A stretch of DNA of 46,693 nt from an uncultured Clostridia bacterium (GCA_945947915.1 CAMEZQ010000013.1:1-46693), one strand, 5' to 3'; counted from the stretch's first letter, positions 23,220-31,608 are shown. Notes: generated from the sequence alone by a model not told the origin. Numbers and translations: made by a program.

Positions 23220-23248
23220 TTGACAAAGCAACCGGAAGAGGCTATAGT
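23220..23248 (+). promoter_or_regulatory. Promoter of the T-box leader
   Basis: TTGACA (23220-23225), a 17-base spacer and TATAGT (23243-23248), just before the leader RNA. Confidence 0.88.
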
Positions 23249-23254
23249 AATTTA

Positions 23255-23549
23255 CAACAACAGAGCAATAAAGAAGAACCGCTGAATAGAAATAGTAACC
23301 CGGCTTCAGGCCATTTCAGAGAGCTCCGGCAGGTGTGAGGGAGCAATGGACGGGCAGGGTGAATGGATCTATGAGGGCAGCAGGAAAGCGTTTGCGCGTG
23401 AGTAATGGCTGACGGGAGCTCCACCCGTTATCAAGGGAGGGCATATGTTTGTATGCTGAAAAAGCGGGCGTTTTATACGTCAAATTGGGTGGCACCGCAG
23501 AAGTATTTTATGGCTTTTGTCCCTTTATCGGGGGACAAAAGCCTTTTTT
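23255..23549 (+). ncRNA. T-box leader RNA, probable tRNA-Trp sensor
   Basis: The leader has Stem I landmarks in order: AGTA (23294-23297) on the 5' side of the specifier loop, the AGAGAG bulge (23318-23323), a GGTGTGAG apical region, and TGAA-TGG-ATCTATGAG on the 3' side, where TGG (23364-23366) is the likely specifier. The T-box itself, TGGGTGGCACCGC, is at 23486-23498. A terminator hairpin GGCTTTTGTCCC/GGGGACAAAAGCC with six T residues ends at 23549. Uncharged tRNA binding would favour antitermination. The Trp assignment is by pattern and less sure than the T-box call. Confidence 0.88.
23512..23549 (+). terminator. T-box-controlled terminator
   Basis: A strong stem of GGCTTTTGTCCC with GGGGACAAAAGCC followed by TTTTTT. 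It overlaps the region downstream of the conserved T-box, as expected for a transcriptional switch. Confidence 0.9.
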
Positions 23550-23642
23550 GTTTCCCGGGAAAAAACGGCGCCGTGTCGGAAGACCGAGAGGTCCGAAAGG
23601 CGGGACTTATTGCTGCTGATCTATTCCACGGAGGAAACCAAC

Positions 23643-25232
23643 ATGAAAAGAAACATCATCCCCGCCCTTCTGCTCCTGGCCGCCCTGCTGCTCAGTCTGG
23701 CGGCCTGCGGCCTTTCGCCCAAAGCCGGCGGCACGGCCGGCACCCAGACGTCCGGCGCCGAAGCCGGATCGGCACCCGCCGGCACACAGGAGCCGGCACA
23801 GCCCAGCCGCATCGTCATCGCCATCGCCAGCGAGCCTTCCACCCTCCATCCCTTCGACCATTCGGCCGTCGTCTGCGGCTATATGAACCAGATGACCTAC
23901 AACAAGCTCTTCACCACCGACATCGACACGCTGGAGCCGGTGCCCGAGCTGGTGGACTCCTATACATGCTCGGAGGACGGGCTGACCTGGACCTTTACGC
24001 TGCGCCGGGGCGTCCGCTTCCAGAACGGAGAGGAAATGACGGCCGCCGACGCCGTGGCTTCTCTGGAGTATGCCGGTACCTTTGCTTTCTGCTCGCGCTA
24101 CACCAGCTTTTGGGAAACGCTGGAGCAGGTGGACGACTACACCTTCCGTCTGACGACGGCAGCGCCCTACAGCCAGACCCTTTCCGACCTTTCGGCCAAC
24201 AGCGCCTGCGTCCTGCCCAAAAGCCTGATCGACGCCGGCCATGATTTTGCCCAGCAGCCCTGCGGCACCGGCCCCTACTGCTTCGCGTCCCAGTCCATCG
24301 GCGACAGCGTCACCTTTACGCGCAACGCCGACTATTTCGATGCCGACCACCAGCCCACCATTGACACGGTCATCTGGAAGGTCATCCCCGAAGGCGCCTC
24401 CCGCACCATCGGCCTGGAGACCGGCGAGATCGACCTGGTCATCGACGTGGAACAGAACGACGTCAAGCGCCTGCAGGAGACCGAAGGCATCGAGGTCACC
24501 GCCATCACCGGCACCCGCCTGAGCTTTATGACCATGAACAGCCAGCAGGCGCCCTTTGACAATATCCTCTTCCGCAAGGCCATGAACGCCGCCGTCGACC
24601 GGCAGGCCGTTCTGGACGTGGCCGCCGGCGGCCTGGGCACGGCCGCCCTGTCGCCCAACCCCGAGGTCTATGCCGGCAGCACGCTGGAAAACACCACTCC
24701 CTACGACCCCGAGCTGGCCGCGCAGCTGCTGGCCCAGTCGGGCGTCGATACCGAAAACCTGGTGCTGACCTGCCTCTGCTACTCCGATGAGACCCGCCGC
24801 TCGGCCGAGGTCATCCAGGCCGCCCTGCAGGAGATCGGCATCACCATGGAGATCGAAACGCTGGATTTCGCCGCCTTCCTCTCTTCCATGCTGGAGGGCG
24901 ACTATCAGCTGGCCGTGGCCGGCTACAGCTCCACCAATATGCTGACCTATATGCGCGGCCTGTGGCATTCGGCCTCCCTCGGCGCCTCCAACGCCGCCCG
25001 TCTGATCGACCCCGAGATCGACGCCCTCATCGAACAGGCCGAGGCCCAGCTGGACCCCCAAGCCCGCACCGGGATCCTGCTGGAGATCTGCCGCCGCACC
25101 AACGATCTTTCCCTGCTGGTGCCCCTGTACACCACCTCGGTCATCCGCGCCTACCGCAGCGACCTGGGCGGCGTGCACGCCGGTCCCTCCGGCCTGATGC
25201 GTTACCAGGACCTGTACCGGCTGGAAGGCTGA
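23643..25232 (+). CDS. Oligopeptide-type ABC transporter substrate-binding lipoprotein
   Basis: The 529-aa protein has a lipoprotein signal with lipobox LAAC (Cys22), then a low-complexity Gly/Thr/Ala linker (about 23-55). A family 5 extracellular binding domain follows (SEPSTLHPFDHS, LVDSYTCSEDGLTWTFTLRRGVRFQNGEEMTAADAVAS). Such proteins deliver peptides, nickel or other solutes to ABC permeases. No permease or ATPase gene is next to it, so it probably shares a permease encoded elsewhere. The ATG at 23643 follows GGAGG. The T-box leader suggests it is induced when a particular charged tRNA, probably tRNA-Trp, runs low, consistent with peptide scavenging. Confidence 0.92.
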   Translation: MKRNIIPALLLLAALLLSLAACGLSPKAGGTAGTQTSGAEAGSAPAGTQEPAQPSRIVIAIASEPSTLHPFDHSAVVCGYMNQMTYNKLFTTDIDTLEPVPELVDSYTCSEDGLTWTFTLRRGVRFQNGEEMTAADAVASLEYAGTFAFCSRYTSFWETLEQVDDYTFRLTTAAPYSQTLSDLSANSACVLPKSLIDAGHDFAQQPCGTGPYCFASQSIGDSVTFTRNADYFDADHQPTIDTVIWKVIPEGASRTIGLETGEIDLVIDVEQNDVKRLQETEGIEVTAITGTRLSFMTMNSQQAPFDNILFRKAMNAAVDRQAVLDVAAGGLGTAALSPNPEVYAGSTLENTTPYDPELAAQLLAQSGVDTENLVLTCLCYSDETRRSAEVIQAALQEIGITMEIETLDFAAFLSSMLEGDYQLAVAGYSSTNMLTYMRGLWHSASLGASNAARLIDPEIDALIEQAEAQLDPQARTGILLEICRRTNDLSLLVPLYTTSVIRAYRSDLGGVHAGPSGLMRYQDLYRLEG

Positions 25233-25275
25233 TCTTTTCACCCACACCCCGCATGCTTTGAACGCCTGCGGTGTC

Positions 25276-25316
25276 CGGCGGACCATCCGGCGATCCGGGC
25301 GGTCCGCCGCTTTTTC
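25276..25316 (+). terminator. Terminator after the peptide-binding protein gene
   Basis: CGGCGGACC pairs with GGTCCGCCG around a 16-base loop and is followed by CTTTTT. Confidence 0.75.
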
Positions 25317-25363
25317 ACCTTCCGAAGCCCGGGAAAAGCCCGCGCCGCCCGCAAAGCTGCCGC

Positions 25364-25392
25364 TTGCCAAAGGGCTTCGGTGCGGGTATAAT
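25364..25392 (+). promoter_or_regulatory. Predicted promoter of the MBL-VOC-amidohydrolase-racemase operon
   Basis: TTGCCA (25364-25369), a 17-base spacer and TATAAT (25387-25392), 40 bases before the ATG. Confidence 0.82.
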
Positions 25393-25431
25393 AAAATCGG
25401 CAATATCTTTGCCCGATTGGAGCGCCAACGC

Positions 25432-26169
25432 ATGAAAGTGACCGTAACTTACATAAAACACAGCGGCTTTGCCGTGGAGCTGCCGGAAAAGACCCTGCTT
25501 TTCGACTATTACGCCGGCGACCTTTCCTGCCTGCCGGCGGACAAGCCCCTGTATGTCTTTGCCAGCCACCGCCACCACGACCATTTCGATCCCTGCGTTT
25601 TCGACCTGGCCCGGGGCCGGGAAAACGTCCGGTATATCCTCTCCAACGATATCCGCGCCCGGCAGGCCGGCTGCGTCATCGACAAGCTGGGCCCCCGCAA
25701 ATGCCTGGAGACCGGCGGCATGCGCGTTGAGACCCTCAAAAGCACCGACGAAGGGGTGGCCTTTCTGGTGGAGACCGAGGGCGTCCGCCTCTACCACGCC
25801 GGGGACCTCAACCTGTGGACCTGGGACGAGGAAACGCCGGAATATAACGCCCGGATGACCCAGGCCTATCACCGCGAGCTGGACCGCATCGCCGGCCGGC
25901 AGTTTGACCTGGCCTTTCTGCCGCTGGACCCGCGGCAGGAGCAGGACCGCGAAAACGGGCTGCGCGCCTTTCTCGACGTCTGCGGCGCCGGCCATATCTT
26001 TCCCATGCACTGCTGGGAGGACTACAGCGTCATCGACAGCCTGCGCGCCGCGGCCCCGTCCTTTGCCGGCCGGATTTGCCGCATCACGGCGCCCGGCCAG
26101 CGGTTCGTCCTGGACCTGCCCGGACGGACGGCGCCCCATCCACACGATCCCGAAGAAAAATCTGAATAA
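25432..26169 (+). CDS. MBL-fold metallohydrolase
   Basis: The 245-aa protein has the metallo-beta-lactamase-fold signature ASHRHHDHFDP (HxHxDH-like) near residues 43-53. YHAGDLNLW and FPMHCWEDYSV supply further metal ligands. The start IKHSGFAVELPEKTLLFDYY resembles UlaG-like and related cytosolic hydrolases. The substrate is unknown. The ATG at 25432 follows TGGAGC and starts the homology; the open frame continues upstream through the promoter and is not coding. It is the first gene of a four-gene run with short gaps. Confidence 0.85.
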   Translation: MKVTVTYIKHSGFAVELPEKTLLFDYYAGDLSCLPADKPLYVFASHRHHDHFDPCVFDLARGRENVRYILSNDIRARQAGCVIDKLGPRKCLETGGMRVETLKSTDEGVAFLVETEGVRLYHAGDLNLWTWDEETPEYNARMTQAYHRELDRIAGRQFDLAFLPLDPRQEQDRENGLRAFLDVCGAGHIFPMHCWEDYSVIDSLRAAAPSFAGRICRITAPGQRFVLDLPGRTAPHPHDPEEKSE

Positions 26170-26183
26170 AAAGGAGCAAGATC

Positions 26184-26558
26184 ATGTCGTACACGTTTGC
26201 GCACTACAATTTCAACGTCGCCGACCTGGAGCGTTCCCTCCGCTTCTACGACGAAGCCCTGGGCCTGAAGCCCGTCCGCCGCAAGGAGGCCGAAGACGGC
26301 AGCTTTATCATCACCTATCTGGGCGACGGCCAGACCCACTTCCTGCTGGAGCTGACCTGGCTGCGCGACTGGGAAAAGGACCATTACGACCTGGGCGACA
26401 ACGAGATGCACCTGGCCTTCGTGGCCGAGGACTTCGACGCCGCCTACAAAAAGCACAAGGAAATGGGCTGCGTCTGCTTTGAGAATCCCGCCATGGGCAT
26501 CTATTTCATCGAAGATCCCGACGGCTACTGGCTGGAGATCCTGCCCAAGCGCAAATAA
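26184..26558 (+). CDS. VOC-family glyoxalase I-like protein
   Basis: The 124-aa protein has the paired beta-alpha-beta-beta-beta modules of the vicinal oxygen chelate fold. Likely metal ligands are His7 (FAHYNFNVADLERSLRFYDEA), Glu in FLLELTW, His in EMHLAFV and Glu in GYWLEILP. This set matches glyoxalase I (lactoylglutathione lyase), which converts the methylglyoxal hemithioacetal. Clostridia often lack glutathione, so another thiol or another substrate is possible. AAAGGAGC precedes the start, 14 bases after the MBL gene. Confidence 0.87.
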   Translation: MSYTFAHYNFNVADLERSLRFYDEALGLKPVRRKEAEDGSFIITYLGDGQTHFLLELTWLRDWEKDHYDLGDNEMHLAFVAEDFDAAYKKHKEMGCVCFENPAMGIYFIEDPDGYWLEILPKRK

Positions 26559-26597
26559 CGCGATCTCTGAAAATCCATCACCAAGGAGTGACTTCCC

Positions 26598-27770
26598 ATG
26601 AAAAAGCTTTTCAAAAACGGTAAGATCGTCGACGTCGAAAAGAAAGAGACCTACGCCGCCGATATTCTGGTCGATGACGGCGTCATCCGCGAGATCGGCC
26701 CCCATCTGCAGGCCCCCCGCGGCGCCAGAGTCGTCGACCTGCGCGGCAGCACCGTTCTGCCCGGCCTCTTCAACTGCCATGTGCACATTACCTCCGAACC
26801 CGACCCCCGCAAGCCCAAGCCCCAAAACGACGCGGCTCTGACCATTCAGGCCATCAACAATCTGGCGCTGCACCTGTCCTCGGGCGTCACCTATGTCCGC
26901 GACGTGGGCTCGGCCAACCTCATCGATATCGAGCTTCGTGAAGCCGTGCGCGACGGCCGCGTCAAGGGCCCCGATATGCAGGTATCCGGCCGCTGCATCT
27001 GCATGACCGGCGGCCACGGCTGGTCCAGCGGCCGCCAGGCCGACGGCCCCGATGAATGCCGCAAGGCCGCCCGTGAGATGCTGCGCGCCGGCGCCGACTG
27101 GATCAAGGTCATGGCCACCGGCGGCGTGATGACGAAGGGCGTCGAGCCGGGCTCCGAGCAGCTGACCGTGGAGGAGATGACGGCCATCGCCGAGGAAGCC
27201 CACAAGAAGGGCGCGCTGACCTGCACCCACGCCCAGGGCAACGCCGGCATCAAGAACGCCCTCAAGGCCGGCATCGACTGCATCGAGCACGGCATCTATC
27301 TGGACGACGAGGCCATCGACACCATGCTCAAGCAGGGCACCTGGCTGGTGGCCACCCTGTGCGCCCCCCACTTCATTCTGAAGCACGGCATCGCAGGCGG
27401 CGTGCCGGAATATGCCGTCCGCAAGACCGAGATCGTCCATGACCATCACTTCGCCTCCTTCCAGAAGGCCTACAAGGCCGGCGTCAAGTGCGCCTGCGGC
27501 ACCGACGCGGGCACCCCCTACAACCCCCACAACGGCACCCCCAACGAGCTGGTGCTGATGGTGCGCGCCGGTCTGACCCCCTTCCAGGCCATCGAGACCG
27601 CCACCATCAATTCGGCCCGCCTGCTGGGTGTCGACGATATCCTGGGCACCATCGAGGTGGGCAAGAAGGCCCACTTCGCCATCTTCAAGAAGGATCCCAC
27701 CGAAGATATCGAAAACATCACCGACTGCGAAATGACCGTCAAGAACGGCGAGATCGTCTATAAGAAGTAA
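26598..27770 (+). CDS. Amidohydrolase-family metal-dependent hydrolase (prolidase-like)
   Basis: The 390-aa protein is a TIM-barrel amidohydrolase. It has HVH at residues 61-63 (LPGLFNCHVHIT), a probable carboxylated lysine Lys170 (DWIKVMATGGV), THAQG and IEHG for further His ligands, and Asp303 in CGTDAGTPYNPHNG. The order and spacing resemble Xaa-Pro or Xaa-Arg dipeptidases and related imidazolonepropionase-like hydrolases. It sits between a VOC protein and an amino-acid racemase, so an amino-acid derivative or dipeptide substrate is plausible. CAAGGAGTG precedes the ATG. Confidence 0.88.
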   Translation: MKKLFKNGKIVDVEKKETYAADILVDDGVIREIGPHLQAPRGARVVDLRGSTVLPGLFNCHVHITSEPDPRKPKPQNDAALTIQAINNLALHLSSGVTYVRDVGSANLIDIELREAVRDGRVKGPDMQVSGRCICMTGGHGWSSGRQADGPDECRKAAREMLRAGADWIKVMATGGVMTKGVEPGSEQLTVEEMTAIAEEAHKKGALTCTHAQGNAGIKNALKAGIDCIEHGIYLDDEAIDTMLKQGTWLVATLCAPHFILKHGIAGGVPEYAVRKTEIVHDHHFASFQKAYKAGVKCACGTDAGTPYNPHNGTPNELVLMVRAGLTPFQAIETATINSARLLGVDDILGTIEVGKKAHFAIFKKDPTEDIENITDCEMTVKNGEIVYKK

Positions 27771-27838
27771 CCCCTGTCCCCGCGCCAGGGCAGCTACTGC
27801 CCCGGCATTTTCATTCTCACGATCCGGAGGCGTCTGTT

Positions 27839-28537
27839 ATGGAAAAGACCATCGGTATTCTGGGCGGCATGGGCCCTGCGGCCACCGCCGACCTCTTTAC
27901 CAAGATCGTCAGCCTGACCAAGGCCGACCACGACAACGAACACATCCGCATTTACATCGACAACAACACCCATATCCCCGACCGCACCCAGGCCATTCTG
28001 TTCGGCGGCGAGGATCCCCTGCCCTATATGCTGGAATCGGCCAAAAAGCTGGAGCAGATGGGGGCCGACTGCATCATCATGCCCTGCAATACGGCCCATT
28101 ATTACTACGACCAGCTGGCGGCGTCGGTCTCCGTCCCCTTCCTCAATCTGATCGACGAGGCTGCCCGGGCGCTGCCGCCGGGCAGCCATCCCGGCCTGCT
28201 GGCCACCTCGGCCACGGCCAAGACCGGCCTGTATACCCGCGCCGTGCAGAAATACGGCTTTGATCTGATCCTGCCCGACGACGACTATCAGCTGCTCTAT
28301 ATGGCGGCCATCACCGATGTCAAGGCGGGCCGTGTGCCCGACAAGGGCAGCTTTGAGCTGCTGCTGGACCACCTGCGCAACAGGGGCGCCGATATCTTTA
28401 TTCTGGGCTGCACCGAGATCCCCCTGGCCTTCCAGTGGCTGGACATCCGCGACCCGGCCATCGACGCCACCGAGGCGCTGGCCAAGGCGGCCATTCGCTT
28501 CTGCGGCAAGAAGGTGCGGGAGATCCGCATTACATAA
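27839..28537 (+). CDS. Aspartate/glutamate racemase-family protein
   Basis: The 232-aa product has the two-cysteine arrangement of PLP-independent amino-acid racemases: Cys83 in IIMPCNTAHYYY and Cys191 in ILGCTEIPLAF. The N-terminus KTIGILGGMGPAATADLF is typical of the aspartate racemase branch. It would interconvert L- and D-forms of an acidic or related amino acid. Upstream in the same direction is the amidohydrolase gene. CGGAGGCG provides the ribosome-binding site, and a strong terminator ends the operon. Confidence 0.9.
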   Translation: MEKTIGILGGMGPAATADLFTKIVSLTKADHDNEHIRIYIDNNTHIPDRTQAILFGGEDPLPYMLESAKKLEQMGADCIIMPCNTAHYYYDQLAASVSVPFLNLIDEAARALPPGSHPGLLATSATAKTGLYTRAVQKYGFDLILPDDDYQLLYMAAITDVKAGRVPDKGSFELLLDHLRNRGADIFILGCTEIPLAFQWLDIRDPAIDATEALAKAAIRFCGKKVREIRIT

Positions 28538-28540
28538 TGA

Positions 28541-28570
28541 AAAAAGTCCGGCGAAAGCCGGACTTTTTTT
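28541..28570 (+). terminator. Terminator of the racemase operon
   Basis: AAAAAGTCCGGC, loop GAAA, GCCGGACTTTTTTT; can act in both directions. Confidence 0.92.
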
Positions 28571-28619
28571 AGTGAATGAATAATTGCGGTGTCCCGTTGG
28601 GACGAATTTGTTAAAGGGG

Positions 28620-28990
28620 CAATCCCTCCGGATCTTCGATCCACCTCCCTTTGCACAAGGGAGGCGCCGGCTCGGTGCCATTTTGCGGCTCCCCTGTGTA
28701 AGGGGAGCTGTCTGCGAAGCAGACTGAGGGGTTGTTTTGCCGTTCTTGCTGGATGCGGCGCATTGATTTTGCACGACCTGACAATCCCTCCGGGTCCTTC
28801 GGACCCACCTCCCTTTGCACAAGGGAGGCTCCGGCGCGGCGCCATTCTGCGGCTCCCCTGTGTAAGGGGAGCTGTCTGCGAAGCAGACTGAGGGGTTGTT
28901 TTGCCGTTCTTGCTGGATGCGGCGCATTGATTTTGCACGACCTGACAATCCCTCCGGGTCTACGCCCCACCTCCCGGGGCTGAAGGGAGG
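28620..28990. repeat. Tandem intergenic repeat, about 164-base unit, 2.3 copies
   Basis: Two hairpin modules alternate. Module A begins CAATCCCTCCGG and contains CCTCCCTT...AAGGGAGG (28620-28664, 28782-28828 and a degenerate copy at 28946-28990). Module B contains GCTCCCC...GGGGAGC and GTCTGC-GAA-GCAGAC (28687-28738 and 28851-28902). The stretch from module B through the next module A is repeated almost exactly. No ORF here has a ribosome-binding site. From memory, similar elements are common between genes in Oscillospiraceae. The rest of the 28571-29099 gap shows nothing else clear. Confidence 0.85.
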
Positions 28991-29099
28991 CGCTGGCTCG
29001 GTGCTGTTCTTGCGTCGCAGGGCGCCCACTTCCGTCAGACGGCATCACAACAAACCGCCGCCGCGGTGGGGTTCGGGGCCTGCGCAAAGCCCTGCCGGT

Positions 29100-30029
29100 T
29101 TACGCCTCTGTGAAGGCCGGGCAGTCGAGGGTCTCGCGGATGCGTCCCCGCAGCTCGTCGCCGCTGAGGGAGGTGATCTCGAATCCCTGGGGGCCGAGGG
29201 CCAGACTGATGTTGTCGTGCATGCCGCTCATGAAGACCAGCTCAAAGGAGGCGGCCACCTTGTTCTCGCCGGTCAGCTGGAAGGCTTCCAGCAGCAGCAG
29301 AGAATCGTAGATCAGAAAGCTGCGGGCAAAGAGCAGATATTCGGCCGTCAGCTTATAGCTGCCTTCCTCCCCCTCTGCCGGCTCGATGCAGCCGGCCTCC
29401 GCCAGCGTCCGCAGCAGGTCGGGCAGGCGCTCGCCCTGGGGCGGCTCGACGCCGCAGTTGCCGGCCAGGCCGTAGGCCAGCCCGTTGACGAAGCCGCCGG
29501 TCAGCTGCCCGACGATATCTTCGGGCCGGAAGGCCAGACTGACGCTGCCGCCGGTCTGGTAGGCGCCCAGGGCCCGCACGCGGCACAGGTCGATGCAGGC
29601 CATCAGCACCATGGCGGCCGCCGCCGGCAGGATCAGCTGGAAGCGCGCCGTTTTGACGGCCGAATGGGAAACGAAATCGTCCAGCACCTCCACCACCGGC
29701 GCGGCATCCTCCTCCAGCGCTGTGATGACCAGGCCGCTGCCGTCGCTCTCGGCCAGAGTCAGCCGGCCGTTTGTGCGGTAGGTGTATTTTTCCAGCAGGC
29801 AGAAGGGCTTCTGCAGCACCATGCGGGCGCAGCGGTCGGGCGCGGCCAGCGGGGAAAGCAGCGCCTCGGCCTCCGCTGTCAGACGGCCTGCCTGCAATAC
29901 GCCCTTATCGGCCAGCGTCCGGGCCTCGCTGCCCTCGGGCTCTTTTTTGTTGTTGACGAAGGGGCTGAGAGGATTGACGTTGTCAAAGACGCCGGCCAGA
30001 TAGGTGATCTCGGTGGGGGAAAGCTGCAT
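29100..30029 (-). CDS. Hypothetical protein, 309 aa, unknown family
   Basis: I do not recognise this protein. It starts MQLSPTEITYLAGVFDNVNP behind an ideal AAGGAGATATAC ribosome-binding site, so translation is likely. It is acidic, leucine- and alanine-rich and has no signal peptide. A hydrophobic patch around LPAAAAMVLMACIDLC (about residues 133-150) could be buried rather than membrane-spanning. The middle (GLAGNCGVEPPQGERLPDLLRTLAEAGCIEP) looks like a small winged-helix-type segment. The next gene upstream on this strand is a 46-aa ORF, and a hairpin repeat block lies downstream. Confidence 0.75.
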   Translation of the reverse strand: MQLSPTEITYLAGVFDNVNPLSPFVNNKKEPEGSEARTLADKGVLQAGRLTAEAEALLSPLAAPDRCARMVLQKPFCLLEKYTYRTNGRLTLAESDGSGLVITALEEDAAPVVEVLDDFVSHSAVKTARFQLILPAAAAMVLMACIDLCRVRALGAYQTGGSVSLAFRPEDIVGQLTGGFVNGLAYGLAGNCGVEPPQGERLPDLLRTLAEAGCIEPAEGEEGSYKLTAEYLLFARSFLIYDSLLLLEAFQLTGENKVAASFELVFMSGMHDNISLALGPQGFEITSLSGDELRGRIRETLDCPAFTEA

Positions 30030-30162
30030 ATGTATATCTCCTTTTCATTTTGATTTCCGTATCCGCGGAAAGCGGTAAGAACAGTCTACCAAAAAAAGCC
30101 GGAAATGAAAAGCCCGGAATGGCAGAAGGGCTATGTACGGGACGGCTGGCCGTCCCGCCGGA

Positions 30163-30303
30163 TCACTCCGTCTTCAGATGCCGGGCCAGTGCCTGCAGCT
30201 CGGCCTCGGTCTGGGGCAGGGCGCCGCTGTGCAGCATGGTCACCTGCATCAGGCGGGGCAGCTCCCGGAAAGCCGCGCTTTGCCGGATCTCTTCCATATT
30301 CAT
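30163..30303 (-). CDS. Small hypothetical protein, 46 aa
   Basis: The ORF starts MNMEEIRQSAAFRELPRLMQ and ends LQALARHLKTE. GGAGGTG stands six bases before the ATG at 30303, a strong ribosome-binding site, although the open frame extends further upstream. It looks like two amphipathic helices with no transmembrane span. It is read toward the unknown 309-aa protein and divergently from the chromate-type transporter genes. Function unknown. Confidence 0.6.
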   Translation of the reverse strand: MNMEEIRQSAAFRELPRLMQVTMLHSGALPQTEAELQALARHLKTE

Positions 30304-30356
30304 CAAAATCACCTCCACAGCCTTAGTATGCCCCGAAATCTGAACAGTTTTGTACA

Positions 30357-30386
30357 TTGACAAGAATGGGACCGCAAGGGTATGAT
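30357..30386 (+). promoter_or_regulatory. Predicted promoter of the chromate-type transporter pair
   Basis: TTGACA (30357-30362), an 18-base spacer and TATGAT (30381-30386), 48 bases before the first start codon. Confidence 0.75.
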
Positions 30387-30433
30387 AAGGTGGATGCTGA
30401 AAATCCGACAAAAACAAAAGAGGAGAGTATGTC

Positions 30434-30976
30434 ATGAAAGAGTATCTCGACATGTTCCTCACCTTCGCCCGCATCGGCGGTCTGACCTTCGGCGGCGGCT
30501 ACGCCATGCTGCCCATGCTGCAGAAGGAAGTCGTCGAAAACAAGAAGTGGGCGACCAATGAGGAGATCATGGACTATTACGCCATCGGCCAGTGCCTGCC
30601 CGGCCTGATCGCCGTCAACACGGCGGCCTTTATCGGCCAGAAGATGCGGGGCACCAAGGGCGGCTATGCCTGCGCCATGGGCGTCGTTTTCCCGTCCTTC
30701 GTTATTATTGCCATCATCGCGGCCTTCATCAGCGGATTTGCCGATATGCCGGTCGTCCGCAACGCCTTCGCCGGCATCCGTGTCTGCGTCTGCGTGCTGA
30801 TCTACAACGCCGTGCTCAAACTGTGGAAAAAGGCCATCATCGACTGGAAGGCCCTGGTCATCTTCGGCGCCGTCTTCCTGGCCTCCACCTTCACCGACCT
30901 GTCGCCCATCCTCTTCGTCATTCTGGCGGGCGCCGCCGGTATCCTCATCCAGACTCTGGGGGTGAAGAAATCATGA
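30434..30976 (+). CDS. Chromate transporter family subunit, first half
   Basis: The 180-aa protein matches one half of the CHR (ChrA) family. It has FARIGGLTFGGGYAMLPML, the repeat motif of the family, then GQCLPGLIAVNTAAFIGQKMRG and about five hydrophobic segments. In many Firmicutes ChrA is split into two short proteins made from adjacent genes, as here. Such pairs can export chromate, but the physiological substrate in a gut-type anaerobe is unknown. AGAGGAGAG precedes the ATG. The stop overlaps the next start (ATGA), so the two are translated together. Confidence 0.9.
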   Translation: MKEYLDMFLTFARIGGLTFGGGYAMLPMLQKEVVENKKWATNEEIMDYYAIGQCLPGLIAVNTAAFIGQKMRGTKGGYACAMGVVFPSFVIIAIIAAFISGFADMPVVRNAFAGIRVCVCVLIYNAVLKLWKKAIIDWKALVIFGAVFLASTFTDLSPILFVILAGAAGILIQTLGVKKS

Positions 30977-31554
30977 TCTATCTGCAGCTCTTTATCGAAT
31001 TCGCCAAGATCGGCCTCTTCACCGTCGGCGGCGGCATGGCCTGCGTGCCCTTCCTGCTGGCCCTGTCGGAAAAAACCGGCTGGTTCACCCAGAGCCAGCT
31101 GCTGGACATGATCGCCATCTCCGAATCGACCCCCGGACCCCTGGGCATCAATATGGCCACCTATGTGGGCTATACCACCAGCGGCGTCCTGGGCTCCTTC
31201 GTGGCCACCATGGGCATCGTGCTGCCCACCGTCCTGCTGGTGCTGTGCATCGCCAAGTTCCTGCAGTCCTTCAAGGATAACAAATATGTCCAGGGCGCCA
31301 TGTACGGCCTGCGTCCGGCTTCCACCGGCCTGATCGCCGCCGCCGGCGTTTCGGTGGCCGTTCTGTCGCTGGTCAATACCGACGCCATCAAGGCCGGCGC
31401 GTGGGCCCAGGCCCTCGACCCCAAGGCCATCGTCATGGCCGCCGTGCTGCTGGTGCTGACCAATTACGTCAAGCAGACCAAAAAGCTCCACCCCGTCGTC
31501 TTTATCGCGGCTTCGGCCGTGGTGGGCATCCTGTTCCACCTGGCAGGGGTATAA
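30973..31554 (+). CDS. Chromate transporter family subunit, second half
   Basis: The 193-aa partner has the same CHR-family motif, FIEFAKIGLFTVGGGMACVPFL, followed by ISESTPGPLGINMATYVGYTTSG. About six hydrophobic segments follow. It overlaps the first subunit by four bases. The two proteins together correspond to the N- and C-terminal halves of a full-length ChrA and probably form a heterodimer in the cytoplasmic membrane. A long palindromic terminator follows. Confidence 0.9.
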   Translation: MIYLQLFIEFAKIGLFTVGGGMACVPFLLALSEKTGWFTQSQLLDMIAISESTPGPLGINMATYVGYTTSGVLGSFVATMGIVLPTVLLVLCIAKFLQSFKDNKYVQGAMYGLRPASTGLIAAAGVSVAVLSLVNTDAIKAGAWAQALDPKAIVMAAVLLVLTNYVKQTKKLHPVVFIAASAVVGILFHLAGV

Positions 31555-31561
31555 ACCGCAG

Positions 31562-31608
31562 ATCCAATAGAAAAAGCCTGCCGATGCGGCAGGCTTTTTC
31601 TATTGGAT
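31562..31608. terminator. Long perfect palindrome, bidirectional terminator
   Basis: Two 22-base arms, each containing GAAAAAGCCTGCCG or its complement, flank the three-base loop ATG. A5 and T5 tracts inside the stem allow termination on either strand. Confidence 0.85.

Noticed and set aside
30304-30474. N-terminal extension of the 46-aa ORF to 103 aa
   Set aside because: The extra part spans the divergent promoter of the chromate-type genes. A strong GGAGGTG site marks the ATG at 30303 instead.
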